Shown: positions 10,324-19,536, counted from the first letter of the stretch. The stretch: DNA of 64,000 nucleotides from JAMXLO01 sp037201625 (GCA_037201625.1 JBBCGR010000004.1:62001-126000); one strand, 5' to 3'. The notes: generated from the letters alone by a model not told the origin. A program made the numbers and translations.

Positions 10324-10429
10324 CTGGAGCGGGTTCCGTTCTTGCAGGCTCACGGAACCCGCTCCAGCTCGATGTCTGAGAGGGTGATTCACCGCTCCGG
10401 TGATGCCACCTTCGCGGATCACGCTCTAG
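10324..10429. repeat. Family A composite palindrome, copy 2 (reverse orientation)
   Basis: IR2 comes first (GAGCGGGTTCCG / CGGAACCCGCTC), then the GATGTCTGAG linker and IR1 ending in ATCACGCTCTAG. Relative to copy 1 the IR2 arms differ by a compensating base change (ATT to GTT with AAT to AAC), so pairing is preserved. The terminal CTAG contains the minus-strand TAG stop of the DUF1328 gene. Confidence 0.88.
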
Positions 10430-10599
10430 AACAGCGTGCTGCCCGCCATCAGGCCGGCCACCAGCAGCACGAGGAAGATGACGATCGCAATGAAGAACAG
10501 GATGCGCGCGATGTCGGCTGCCGCGGCCGAGATGCCGCCGAACCCGAACAGCGCCGCGACCAGCGACACAACCAAAAAGAACAATGCCAATCTCAACAT
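10426..10599 (-). CDS. DUF1328 (UPF0391) small membrane protein
   Basis: A 57-residue protein, MLRLALFFLVVSLVAALFGF followed by GGISAAAADIARILFFIAIV and a second hydrophobic helix ending MAGSTLF. Length, two transmembrane helices and the FGFGGISAAAA turn match the UPF0391/DUF1328 family of inner-membrane proteins, often stress-associated. ATG 10599; the Shine-Dalgarno (GGAG, 11 bases away) is weak. The stop codon lies inside the end of a family A repeat. Confidence 0.85.
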   Translation of the reverse strand: MLRLALFFLVVSLVAALFGFGGISAAAADIARILFFIAIVIFLVLLVAGLMAGSTLF

Positions 10600-10791
10600 G
10601 ATCTTATCTGCTCCAGCGGGAGATGATGAACGGGCGGAAAGATAATCTGCGTCACGCCAGGTATCCGCTCACAGGTGGTTGCATCGCGAACGGATGATCT
10701 TCACGCCGAAGGGTACAGCGCCGGCAAGGGTTCGTTAACAGGCCCTCGCTAATCTGCCGTCACGCCAGGCAGTTGAAGAGGTGAGCGTAAG

Positions 10792-13700
10792 GTGGCCAGT
10801 GAGCGTGATGGGGGCGTCCGGTATGCCTGCGACCGTGCAGCGGCCGCCTTGCAGCGCGGCGAGCTTGCCCAGGCGCTGCGGTGCTATGAATACGCGCAGC
10901 GCCTCGCGCCGATGGACGCCGAAATCACCCTCTCGATCGGTGCAACGCTGCTCAGCATGCACGATCCGCGCGCCGCAGCCGCCTTCGCCAGCATCGCCGC
11001 GCGCGAGGACGTGCAGGACGCGTGGCTGGGGGCGGCAGCGTCCCACCATGGCATGAACGCGCAGGATGCGGCGGCGCGCGATCTGAGCATGCTGCTGTCA
11101 CGCCATGGCCATGTGCGCGGCGCGGCGAATACCCGCCTGCACGATGCGATCGCCACGGCGCAGGGCGAGGCAGGCTGGTGCGCGCTGTCCGGCGACGGCC
11201 GGCTGCACGTCACGCTGCTCGACCCGGCGGCCGATATGAACCGGCTGGTGGTGCTGTTCGACGGCACGCCGCTCGGCGTGCGACCGCGGCGCTGCACGCG
11301 GGAGGCCGATCGGGTGCGCGCGGTCTACCTGTTGCCGGCGGCGTGGCGGCAGACGTCGCAGATCAGCGCATGCCTGAAGGGCCGCACATTGCTCGGCAGT
11401 CCGCTCGAGGCCGCGATCATCGGCCAGGTCGAAGGCTTCGTCAGCGTGTCGGACGGCGGGCTGACGGGATGGGCCTGGCTGCCCCACGATCCCGACTGCC
11501 CCGCGGCGATCACGCTGGAGGATGCCAAGGGCACGACGCTGCGGGTCCTCGCCAGCGAACCGGCAGGCGACGTGCGGCATCCGAAGCCGCTGGCGCGGCC
11601 ACGCCGGCTGCAGGTCCCCGCCGCCGACCTGCGCGCCCTCATTGCGCCGATCGCCGTGCAGGACGCCGGCGGGCGGAACCTCTATGGCAGTCCGCTCGAT
11701 CCTTCGGCCGACCGTCGCAGCGCGGCGGGTGCGGCGGAACTCGCGCGGCGGCTGTTCCCGGCGGCCACGCGCCGGACCGACTGCGCCATCGACCTGCGCC
11801 TTCCCGCTGTGCCGGCCGACATCGTCGGCGTGCGCCCCTGCCGGCGGATCGCCCGCACCGCCGGCGTGGACGTCGTGATCCCGGTCTATCGCGGCCGCGA
11901 GCAGACGCTCGCCTGTATCCGGACCGTGCTGGCCTCGCTCCCCGAGGGCGCGCGCTGCATCGTGGTGGACGATGCCTCGCCGGAGATCGGATTGGCGGAC
12001 GCGTTGCAGGACCTGGCGCAGCGAGGCCAGATCGTGCTGCGGCGGCAGCCCAGGAACCGTGGCTTCCCCGCGACCGCCAATGCCGGCATCCGTGCCGCCC
12101 GCGATCGCGACGTGATCCTGCTGAACAGCGATACGCTGGTGCCGCCCGGCTGGATCGAGCGTCTGGCCGAGGCGGCCTATAGTGGTGTGGACATCGGGAC
12201 GGTGACGCCGCTGTCGAACGACGCGACGGTGTTCAGCTACCCGTGCCAGGACGGCCCCAACGCGATCCCCGACGAAGCGGCGACGCTGCGGTTCGACCGC
12301 CTGGCGCAGCGGGCGAACGGGCATGATGTGGTGGACGTGCCGACGGCGCATGGCTTCTGCGTCTACCTGCGCCGCGACTGCATCAAGGAGGTCGGGCTGC
12401 TGCGCGAGGACCTGTTCGCGCAAGGCTATGGCGAGGAGAACGACTTCTCGATCCGCGCCCGCCATCTCGGCTGGCGGCACGTGGCGGCGGCCGGGGTCTT
12501 CGTGGCGCATGCCGGCGCCGGCTCGTTCGGCAGCGCGAAGGCGGAATTGCTGGCGCGCAACCTGACGATCCTCAACCGCCTGCACCCGGGTTACGACGCG
12601 CTGATCGCAACCTTCCGCCAGGCCGACCCGCTGGCCCATGCGCGGTTCCAGATGGACGCGCGGCGATGGCGCCGGCAGCGGTCCCGCAAGGGCGCGGTCG
12701 TGCTGATCACGCATGCCCGCGGCGGCGGTGTGAAGCGCCACGTGGCGGAGCGCTGTGCGGCGATTGCGGCCTCGGGACTGCGTCCGATCGTGCTGACGCC
12801 GGCGCGGACCCCCCGGGACACCGCGTGCTGCACCCTCGCCGATGCGACGGGCGAGGAGTACCCGAACCTGTCCTTCGAAGTCGGCGCCGGGCTGGCGGAG
12901 CTTGCCGCGTTCCTGCGCGACGACAGGCCGCAGCGTGTCGAACTGCATCATTTCCTGGGGCATGATCCCGCCGTGCTTGGTCTCGCCCAGACCCTGGGCG
13001 TGCCGTACGACGTCGCGGTGCACGACTACTCATGGGTATGCCCGCGCATCACGCTGGTCGGTCCCGACAAGCGCTATTGCGGCGAACCGGGCGGCCATGC
13101 CTGCGAGGCCTGCTACGCGGATGTGGGCGGCAACATCGAGGAGGACATCACGCCGGCGCGCCTGCGGCAGCGGTCGCGCGGCGTGCTCGCCAAGGCGCAG
13201 CGGGTGGTGGTGCCGAACCAGGATGTCGTCGGTCGGCTGCGGCACTATTTTCCGGCGCTCGTGCCGGTCGTCGCGCCGTGGGAACCGGAGATCCCGATAC
13301 CGCCGCCGCCGGATCGTCCGCTCCGCCGGCTGCATCTGCGTGTTGCTGTCGTCGGCGCCATCGGGATCGAGAAGGGCTACGAATACCTTCTCGCCTGTGC
13401 CCGCCACGTGACGGCCTACGGCCTCGCCATCGAGTTCGTCGTGGTGGGCGAGACCTGCGGCGACCGGCGCCTGCTGGAAACGGGCTGCGTCCACATCACC
13501 GGCCGCTACGAAGAGGCCGAAGCGGTGGACCTGATCCGCGCTCAGGACGCCGCGATCGGTTTCCTGCCGGCGCTGTGGCCGGAGACCTGGAGCTACACGC
13601 TGTCGCTGATGTGGCAGGCCGGGCTCGATGTCGTGGCCTTCGACATCGGCGCTCCGGCGGAACGGATCCGCGCCCGCGGGCGTGGCAGCCTGCTGCCGCT

Positions 13701-13812
13701 GGGCCTGTCGCCGGCCGCGGCCTGCCAGGCGCTGCTGGCCCAGCGCGCGGTGGAGGAGCCGGCCCTCCCGTCCCGGCGGATCGTGCAGCGGGAACCGGTC
13801 GCGGCCGAATAG
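10792..13812 (+). CDS. Multi-domain glycosyltransferase (TPR-like + GT2 + GT4-like)
   Basis: A 1006-residue cytoplasmic protein. Residues 12-110 form helical TPR-like repeats (LQRGELAQALRCYEYAQRLA). Residues 130-310 are a beta-rich segment. A GT2 (GT-A) domain begins near 358 (VDVVIPVYRGREQTLACI) with NRGFPATANAGIRAARDRDV and the metal-site LLNSDTLVPPGW; it ends with the GYGEENDFSIRARHLGW acceptor motif. From about 655 (VLITHARGGGVKRHV) a second GT-B domain follows, including VVGAIGIEKGYEYLL and GFLPALWPETWSYTLS. Two catalytic domains in one chain suggest successive sugar additions to a surface polysaccharide. Start GTG 10792. NAD synthase lies downstream, but the GT39-type gene at 16047-17564 is another sugar enzyme nearby. 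Confidence 0.85.
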   Translation: MASERDGGVRYACDRAAAALQRGELAQALRCYEYAQRLAPMDAEITLSIGATLLSMHDPRAAAAFASIAAREDVQDAWLGAAASHHGMNAQDAAARDLSMLLSRHGHVRGAANTRLHDAIATAQGEAGWCALSGDGRLHVTLLDPAADMNRLVVLFDGTPLGVRPRRCTREADRVRAVYLLPAAWRQTSQISACLKGRTLLGSPLEAAIIGQVEGFVSVSDGGLTGWAWLPHDPDCPAAITLEDAKGTTLRVLASEPAGDVRHPKPLARPRRLQVPAADLRALIAPIAVQDAGGRNLYGSPLDPSADRRSAAGAAELARRLFPAATRRTDCAIDLRLPAVPADIVGVRPCRRIARTAGVDVVIPVYRGREQTLACIRTVLASLPEGARCIVVDDASPEIGLADALQDLAQRGQIVLRRQPRNRGFPATANAGIRAARDRDVILLNSDTLVPPGWIERLAEAAYSGVDIGTVTPLSNDATVFSYPCQDGPNAIPDEAATLRFDRLAQRANGHDVVDVPTAHGFCVYLRRDCIKEVGLLREDLFAQGYGEENDFSIRARHLGWRHVAAAGVFVAHAGAGSFGSAKAELLARNLTILNRLHPGYDALIATFRQADPLAHARFQMDARRWRRQRSRKGAVVLITHARGGGVKRHVAERCAAIAASGLRPIVLTPARTPRDTACCTLADATGEEYPNLSFEVGAGLAELAAFLRDDRPQRVELHHFLGHDPAVLGLAQTLGVPYDVAVHDYSWVCPRITLVGPDKRYCGEPGGHACEACYADVGGNIEEDITPARLRQRSRGVLAKAQRVVVPNQDVVGRLRHYFPALVPVVAPWEPEIPIPPPPDRPLRRLHLRVAVVGAIGIEKGYEYLLACARHVTAYGLAIEFVVVGETCGDRRLLETGCVHITGRYEEAEAVDLIRAQDAAIGFLPALWPETWSYTLSLMWQAGLDVVAFDIGAPAERIRARGRGSLLPLGLSPAAACQALLAQRAVEEPALPSRRIVQREPVAAE

Positions 13813-13917
13813 GCGCCAGCCGAGACACCTGCCGTCCGCTGTGCCCGCCGCGTGACGGCCTTGCCGCCGTGCAGCATAGTGCCGGCGTGGCACTGGCTGC
13901 CTGCGCGGGACTGGCGG

Positions 13918-15978
13918 ATGACCGGCACGATGGATGTTTTGCACGACTTCCGTTCGCTCTACCGCCATGGCTTCGCGCGGGTGGCGGCCTGCACGACGCG
14001 CTGCGTGCTCGCCGATCCCGCGGCGAACGCCCAGGCCATCCTCGACGTGGCGCGCGACTGCCATGGGCGGGGCGTCGCGGTCGCGGTGTTCCCGGAACTC
14101 GGCCTGTCGGGATATGCGATCAGCGACCTGCTGCAGCAGTTCACGCTGCTGGACGCGGTGGAGCAGGCCATCGCCGATCTGGTCGCCGCATCGGCCGACC
14201 TGCTGCCGCTGCTGCTGGTGGGCGCGCCGCTGCGCCACGCCGGCGCGCTGTACAACTGCGCCATCGCCATCCATCGCGGCCGGCTGCTCGGCGTGGTGCC
14301 GAAGGTGCACCTGCCGAACTACCGCGAGTTTTACGAGCCTCGCCACTTCGTCACGGGCGACGGCATGGTCGGCGGCGAGATCGCCATCGGCAACCTGGTC
14401 GCGCCGTTCGGCACCGACCTGCTGTTCGCCGCCGAAGACCTGTCCGGCCTCGTGGTCCATGCCGAGATCTGCGAGGACATCTGGATCCCGGTGCCGCCGA
14501 GTTCGCAGGCCGCGTTGGCCGGGGCGACCGTGCTCGCCAACCTCTCGGCCAGCAACATCACGATCGGCAAGGCCGAGACCCGCCGCCTGCTGTGCGCATC
14601 GCAATCGGCGCGCTGCGTCGCGGCCTATCTCTACGCCGCGGCGGGGGCCGGGGAATCGACCACCGACCTCGCCTGGGACGGCCAGGCCTCGATCTTCGAG
14701 AACGGCGCGACCTTGGCCGAAACCGAGCGCTTTCCATCCGCCAGCCAGTTCGCCGTGGCCGACATCGACCTCGACATGCTGCGCCATGAGCGCATGCAGA
14801 TGGGCAGTTTCGACACCAACCGCCGCCGCAACGGCACGGCCTTCCGGCGCATCGCGTTCCGCCTCGCGCCGCCCGCCGGCGATCTCGGCCTGGCGCGCAA
14901 GACCGAGCGCTTTCCCTTCGTGCCCGCCGATGCCGCGCGGCTCGAGCAGGATTGCTACGAGGCCTACAACATCCAGGTGTCGGGCCTGGCGCAGCGCCTG
15001 CGCGCGATCGGCACGCAGCATGTGGTGATCGGCGTGTCGGGCGGCCTCGATTCGACCCATGCGCTGATCGTGTGCGGCCGCGCGCTGGACCGGCTCGGCC
15101 TGCCGCGCAGCAACATCCTCGCCTACACCATGCCGGGCTTCGCGACCTCGGCGCACACCAAGGCCAACGCGATCCGGCTGATGCAGTCGCTGGACGCCAC
15201 CTGGCAGGAACTCGACATCCGGCCGGCAGCCGAGCGCATGCTCGCCGATATCGGCCATCCCTACGCCAGGGGGGAGCCGGTCTACGACCTGACCTTCGAG
15301 AACGTGCAGGCCGGGTTGCGCACCGACTATCTGTTCCGTCTGGCCAACCATCACCAGGGCATCGTGATCGGCACCGGCGACCTGTCGGAACTGGCGCTCG
15401 GCTGGTGCACCTATGGCGTCGGCGACCAGATGGCGCACTACAACGTCAATGCCGGCGTGCCGAAGACGCTGATCCAGCACCTGATCCGCTGGGTGATCAG
15501 TTCGCGCCAGTTCGGCCCCGACGTGGGTGTGACGCTGGATGCGATCCTCGCGACCGAGATCTCGCCGGAACTGGTGCCGGCCAGGGAGGGCGAGACGCCC
15601 CAGAGCACCGAGGCCACGATCGGCCCGTATGCGCTGCAGGACTTCAATCTTTACTACACGCTGCGCCACGGGATGGTGCCCTCGAAGATCGCCTTCCTGG
15701 CGCTGCAGGCGTGGGGCGATGCGGCGAAGGGCGACTGGCCGCCCGGCTTTCCGCCCGAGCGCCGCGGGGCCTACGACCTGCCCACCATCCGCCGCTGGCT
15801 CGAGGTGTTCCTGCGCCGCTTCTTCGCGTTCAGCCAGTTCAAGCGGTCGGCGATGCCGAACGGTCCGAAGGTGAGCGCCGGCGGATCGCTGTCGCCGCGC
15901 GGCGACTGGCGCGCCCCGTCCGACGGAAATGCCAATGCATGGCTCGAGGAATTGCGGCGGAACGTACCGGCCGGATGA
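13918..15978 (+). CDS. nadE: Glutamine-dependent NAD(+) synthase
   Basis: About 686 residues; last step of NAD synthesis, amidating nicotinic acid adenine dinucleotide. The N-terminal nitrilase-type glutaminase has its Glu (VFPELGLSGYA), Lys (PKVHLPNYREFYE) and Cys (HAEICEDIWIP). The C-terminal synthetase has the PP-loop VIGVSGGLDSTHAL and GTGDLSELALGWCTYGVGD. The length fits the ammonia-channelling glutaminase fusion class. Start choice is uncertain: ATG 13918 and ATG 13930 are both plausible, neither with a strong Shine-Dalgarno; an upstream frame start at 13852 seems too long. Confidence 0.95.
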   Translation: MTGTMDVLHDFRSLYRHGFARVAACTTRCVLADPAANAQAILDVARDCHGRGVAVAVFPELGLSGYAISDLLQQFTLLDAVEQAIADLVAASADLLPLLLVGAPLRHAGALYNCAIAIHRGRLLGVVPKVHLPNYREFYEPRHFVTGDGMVGGEIAIGNLVAPFGTDLLFAAEDLSGLVVHAEICEDIWIPVPPSSQAALAGATVLANLSASNITIGKAETRRLLCASQSARCVAAYLYAAAGAGESTTDLAWDGQASIFENGATLAETERFPSASQFAVADIDLDMLRHERMQMGSFDTNRRRNGTAFRRIAFRLAPPAGDLGLARKTERFPFVPADAARLEQDCYEAYNIQVSGLAQRLRAIGTQHVVIGVSGGLDSTHALIVCGRALDRLGLPRSNILAYTMPGFATSAHTKANAIRLMQSLDATWQELDIRPAAERMLADIGHPYARGEPVYDLTFENVQAGLRTDYLFRLANHHQGIVIGTGDLSELALGWCTYGVGDQMAHYNVNAGVPKTLIQHLIRWVISSRQFGPDVGVTLDAILATEISPELVPAREGETPQSTEATIGPYALQDFNLYYTLRHGMVPSKIAFLALQAWGDAAKGDWPPGFPPERRGAYDLPTIRRWLEVFLRRFFAFSQFKRSAMPNGPKVSAGGSLSPRGDWRAPSDGNANAWLEELRRNVPAG

Positions 15979-16046
15979 CGGGCGCCGCCGCGGGGTCGGG
16001 CAAGCGGCCCGTCCGTTGCATCAGTCCGTTGCCTCAAGCCGCAGCT

Positions 16047-17564
16047 TCAGTCCACGCGGTCGTAGCGCCGCACGATGAGCGTGCCGAACGTGCGATCGAC
16101 CGCCAGCCGGCCGAAGTCCGCGAGCACGTCGAAGCCGATCATGGGGGCGGAGCCGGTGGGGACGACGACCCAGATACGCCGATAGGGTGCGGCATCCTCA
16201 CGGGTCTCGATGAGCCTGGGGCTCAGCACCGTGCCGTGCAGTCCAGCCGGGGTTGCCGCGGACTGGTAGGGGTAATAGTACGCCAACCCGACACGAGCCG
16301 CGTGTTGCGGGCCGAATACCATGGCATCGTCCGGCTTCGCGTCGTCCGCGATCAAGGATGCGATCAGGTCGAGGCGCACGCTCGTTTCGTCGTAATAGTT
16401 GAAGAGTCCCCTGCTGTTGAGGACGACAAGCACCAGCACGACGGCCCAGGCGACGGGGCGCGGCCGGATCGCGGTGATGCCGTGGGCGACCAGGATCGCG
16501 TACGGCACCATGAGCCAGTGCAGCACGAAGATCACGTAGCCGAACACCGGATGCACCAGGTAGAATGCGAGGATGCAGAGCACAACCGGGGATGCCACCA
16601 GGAGGTAGATCCACAGGACACTCGATCGTTGCCGGATCGCAGCGACGAGGCCGAATGCGAGCGCGGCGCCGTAGAAGAGAACAGGGGCCGGCTGCAGGCG
16701 CCAGAGATGCGCGACGCCGAAGAACTCGATGAACGGCGGCCATACGTTGGGGACGAGAAAGATCGCATGCTTGGACCTGATCGCGTCCGGCGTCAGATGG
16801 TCTCGCACCTGGTCGATGAATTCGAGCAGCCAGGTCGCCCAGATCGCCACCAGCAGCAGTTGCGCAACGACCCAGTTCATGAACAGCAGTCGGCTGCCGC
16901 CGCGGTCGCGCAGCATCACGAGCGCCATCACGACGTTGCAGCCAAACACGAAGAAGCCGGCTGGATGCTGGGCGAGCATGGCGAGGCCGCCGCCGACCGC
17001 GTAGGCAAGCCAGGCCAGGTCGCAGCGCAACGAGGATTGCATGTCGCCGCGCAGTGCCGCGACCAGGCCGCTCCCGATCGGCCGCTCGCGCGACTGGCTG
17101 TCGAGCAGGATGTGGATGAAGCCCCACAGCGCGATTGCCACCAGCATCGTCTGCAGGCCGTAGGGCCGGGCCTTCTGCGCCCACAGAAGGCTGTCCGGCG
17201 CGATACCGAACAGCAGCATCGCCAGCAGGGCGCCGTTCCTCCCCAGCAGCGGTCGCGCCGAAAGATAGACGAAGAGCACGGCAACGACGCCGGCAGCGGC
17301 CGAGAGGCTTCGAATGGCCGCCGGACCATGGCCAAGGCTCAGCCATTGCGACAGCACGAGGTAGTAGAACGGCGGCTGCGTGTCGGCGGCAATCCGGAGA
17401 AGGGCCTCGCGCGCTCCGCCGTTGGCGATGAAATAGCTGAACGCCTCATCGTTCCAGAGAACCGGGCCGCCGAGAGTGTGGAACGCGAGGGCTGCGTAGC
17501 CGGCGAGGATGATGAGGACGGCAGCGATATGCCGCGACCCTGTGCGGCTGCCAGGGGCGATCAT
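16047..17564 (-). CDS. GT39/PMT-like membrane glycosyltransferase
   Basis: A 505-residue polytopic protein with about ten hydrophobic segments. The first periplasmic loop carries the acidic motif of lipid-linked sugar transferases (GGPVLWNDEAFSYFIANGG), then DTQPPFYYLVLSQWLSLGHG and LLWAQKARPYGLQTML. These match the ArnT/GT39/GT83 fold that moves a sugar from a polyprenyl carrier to an envelope acceptor. The C-terminal 150 residues form a soluble domain. ATG 17564 was chosen over the longer frame to 17648. Acceptor unknown; probably works with the polysaccharide transferase at 10792-13812. Confidence 0.78.
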   Translation of the reverse strand: MIAPGSRTGSRHIAAVLIILAGYAALAFHTLGGPVLWNDEAFSYFIANGGAREALLRIAADTQPPFYYLVLSQWLSLGHGPAAIRSLSAAAGVVAVLFVYLSARPLLGRNGALLAMLLFGIAPDSLLWAQKARPYGLQTMLVAIALWGFIHILLDSQSRERPIGSGLVAALRGDMQSSLRCDLAWLAYAVGGGLAMLAQHPAGFFVFGCNVVMALVMLRDRGGSRLLFMNWVVAQLLLVAIWATWLLEFIDQVRDHLTPDAIRSKHAIFLVPNVWPPFIEFFGVAHLWRLQPAPVLFYGAALAFGLVAAIRQRSSVLWIYLLVASPVVLCILAFYLVHPVFGYVIFVLHWLMVPYAILVAHGITAIRPRPVAWAVVLVLVVLNSRGLFNYYDETSVRLDLIASLIADDAKPDDAMVFGPQHAARVGLAYYYPYQSAATPAGLHGTVLSPRLIETREDAAPYRRIWVVVPTGSAPMIGFDVLADFGRLAVDRTFGTLIVRRYDRVD

Positions 17565-17925
17565 GTGGCGTTCTCTGGCGCTCGGTGGCTTGCTGCGATG
17601 CGGCGGATCCCGCAACGGCGCGGGTTGTTGGGGCGGCCGGTCCGGCATTCGGGCGGAACCCTGCCGCGGCGGCGATCCGATGCCGTGCTCACGGCGGCGT
17701 CAGCCTCTGGTGCCCTGTCATCAGGCCGGATCATCAGGCGGTGCCAGCGGGATGTGCCAGCGGGATGTGCCAGCGGGATGTGCCAGCGGGATGTGCCAGC
17801 GGGATCTGGCCGCGCCGGGTCGTATCGCCAGGGGGGCCTGGCAGGGGGGCATGGCAGGACGGCATGGCGCGCCGGCCACGCCGCCCTGCCACGCCGCCTG
17901 CCATGCCGTCCCTGGTGCCGCCCGG
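17565..17925. other. Gene-free stretch with a minisatellite and a G/C palindrome
   Basis: No convincing gene. It contains the 13-bp tandem array (17741-17805) and, at about 17845-17916, an imperfect palindrome built from GGCATGGCAGG / CCTGCCATGCC, which lies just past the minus-strand peroxiredoxin stop and may act as its 3' hairpin. Confidence 0.6.
17741..17805. repeat. Perfect tandem array, 13 bp x 5
   Basis: Five identical units GTGCCAGCGGGAT in direct tandem from 17741 to 17805, breaking into CTGGCC afterwards. The perfect identity suggests recent expansion. It lies outside genes, between the GT39-type gene and the peroxiredoxin gene. Confidence 0.97.
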
Positions 17926-18408
17926 CTACAGGCTGGCCAGGATGGATTCCGCCTTGCTGACCTCGAAGCCGCCGGGAGCCTCGACCGCGAGATGCGTCAC
18001 CTTGCCATCGTCGGCCACCAGTGCGTAGCGCTGGCTGCGCGTGCCCATGCCGCGGCCCATCAGGTCCAACTCGAGGCCCAGGGCCTTGGTGAATGCGGCC
18101 GAGCCATCGGCCAGCATCATCACCTTGCCGTCACAGCTCTGGTCCTTGCCCCAGGCCGCCATCACGAACGCGTCGTTCACGGCAATGCACGCCACCGTAT
18201 CGACGCCCTTCGCCTTGAGGGCGTCCACGTTCTGCACGAAGCCCGGCAGGTGCTTCGCGCTGCAGGTGGGCGTGAATGCGCCCGGCACTGCGAACAGCAC
18301 GACTTTCTTGCCTTTGAAGATCTCGTCCGTGGACGTCTCCTTGGGACCCTCCGCGGTGCCCATCATCAGCTTCATGGATGGAATCTGCTCACCGACCTTG
18401 ATCGTCAT
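17926..18408 (-). CDS. Peroxiredoxin, Prx5/AhpE-TSA type (redoxin)
   Basis: A 160-residue thiol peroxidase that reduces hydroperoxides, probably with glutaredoxin/glutathione. The peroxidatic Cys49 lies in the PxxxTxxC motif (VPGAFTPTCSAKHLPGF); ACIAVNDAFVMAAWGK and RSQRYALVADDGKV are family signatures. Cytoplasmic, no signal peptide. It begins ATG 18408. Divergent from the UPF0301 gene. Confidence 0.93.
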   Translation of the reverse strand: MTIKVGEQIPSMKLMMGTAEGPKETSTDEIFKGKKVVLFAVPGAFTPTCSAKHLPGFVQNVDALKAKGVDTVACIAVNDAFVMAAWGKDQSCDGKVMMLADGSAAFTKALGLELDLMGRGMGTRSQRYALVADDGKVTHLAVEAPGGFEVSKAESILASL

Positions 18409-18523
18409 TGGCTGCTCCCCTCTGGCTTGCCAGTCCGCGACTCCTAGCCTCCCGCGCGGCCGGAGTCACGCCACCGGACCGAACCGCTTGCACAGCCGCG
18501 CCGGTGAGCCCAGATTCGCCGCC

Positions 18524-19129
18524 ATGGACCCGACCATGGACCCGATGCCAACAACAGCGAGCGAGAAGGCGTCCGCCGATTTCCTCACCGGCCATCTGCT
18601 GATCGCGATGCCGGCGATGGAAGATCCGCGCTTCGCCCAGAGCGTGATCTATCTCTGTGCCCATACGCCCGAGGGTGCCATGGGGCTCGTCCTCAACCGG
18701 CCGCTCCAGCGACCGAAGTTCGACGACCTGCTGCGGCAACTCGAGGTTGCTCCGGTGCCGCCGGCGCGGCGGATACGCCTGTGCGCCGGCGGGCCGATGG
18801 ACAACGCTCGTGGTTTCGTCCTGCACACGACCGACTGGACCGGTGAGGGCAGCCTGCGGGTTGACGATACGGTGGCGCTGACCGCGAGCCTCGATGTGCT
18901 GAAGGCGATCGCGGAAGGCAAGGGACCGCGCGAGGGCCTGCTGGCGCTGGGCTATGCCGGCTGGGGACCTGGGCAGCTCGACGCCGAGATCCAGCAGAAC
19001 GCGTGGCTGTCGGTGCCGGCCGATGAAACGATCGTATTCGATGGTGACCATGACACCAAGTGGCGCCGGGCGCTCGCCAAACTCCACATCGATCCGCTGC
19101 TGCTGTCCGGTGCGGCGGGGCACGCGTAG
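18524..19129 (+). CDS. YqgE/AlgH family protein (UPF0301)
   Basis: About 201 residues. Signatures are FLTGHLLIAMPAMEDPRFAQ, VIYLCAHTPEGAMGLVLNRP, GGPMDNARGFVLH and ALGYAGWGPGQLDAEIQQNAW. The biochemical role of this widespread family is not established. Several in-frame ATGs (18524, 18536, 18545) are possible. The TAG stop overlaps a family A repeat. Confidence 0.92.
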   Translation: MDPTMDPMPTTASEKASADFLTGHLLIAMPAMEDPRFAQSVIYLCAHTPEGAMGLVLNRPLQRPKFDDLLRQLEVAPVPPARRIRLCAGGPMDNARGFVLHTTDWTGEGSLRVDDTVALTASLDVLKAIAEGKGPREGLLALGYAGWGPGQLDAEIQQNAWLSVPADETIVFDGDHDTKWRRALAKLHIDPLLLSGAAGHA

Positions 19130-19197
19130 AGCGTGATCCGTACAGGTGGGTTCACCGGAGCGGTGAATCACGCTCTCAGACGCGGAATCCGTTCTAG
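19127..19197. repeat. Family A repeat, copy 3 (IR1 intact, IR2 truncated)
   Basis: IR1 (AGAGCGTGATCCG...ATCACGCTCT) is complete. IR2 is reduced to CGGAATCCGTTCTAG. The leading TAG is the stop codon of the UPF0301 gene, and the other end again reads CTAG. Confidence 0.88.
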
Positions 19198-19263
19198 CCC
19201 GCGTTAACGCGACGGCAGCGAGTTTGTGGCCTGATGCATCCCGCCAGCGGGGGAGCGATCGCC

Positions 19264-19536
19264 ATGTCGCGCGGATGCGGACCGGATGATGCGGCGATCC
19301 TGGCCGGGATTGCCCAGATCGCGCGCACGGTGTTCCAGGATCCACTGCTGGACCTGACCCTCGAAACCGCGAGCGAGGATGTGCCCGGCTGGGATTCGAT
19401 GAACCACATCATGCTGGTGGTCGCGGTCGAGTGCAGGTTCGGCATCCGCTTCGATGCCGCGGAGACCGAGGATCTCAGGACCGTCGGCGCCCTGGTCCGG
19501 CTAGTCCGTCGGAAGGGTGCGCTGGTGCACGCGTAG
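19264..19536 (+). CDS. Orphan acyl carrier protein
   Basis: A 90-residue protein of the ACP/PCP fold. Ser45 in VPGWDSMNHIMLVVAVE is the expected 4'-phosphopantetheine site (DSM in place of DSL). The helix III/IV region EDLRTVGALVRLV also fits. It would carry acyl chains for a dedicated ligase or synthase, but no such enzyme is adjacent. ATG 19264 has GGGGGAG eight bases upstream; a longer frame start at 19234 lacks one. Not the housekeeping AcpP by sequence. Confidence 0.82.
   Translation: MSRGCGPDDAAILAGIAQIARTVFQDPLLDLTLETASEDVPGWDSMNHIMLVVAVECRFGIRFDAAETEDLRTVGALVRLVRRKGALVHA

Noticed and set aside
17741..17805. Repeat peptide (ASGMCQRDVPAG) read from the 13-bp array
   Set aside because: The array is a non-coding minisatellite; the frame is only open because 13-bp units rotate through all phases.
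14952..17960. 1002-codon plus-strand frame across nadE and the GT39-type gene
   Set aside because: It overlaps two well-supported genes, one on each strand, and shows no protein family pattern.
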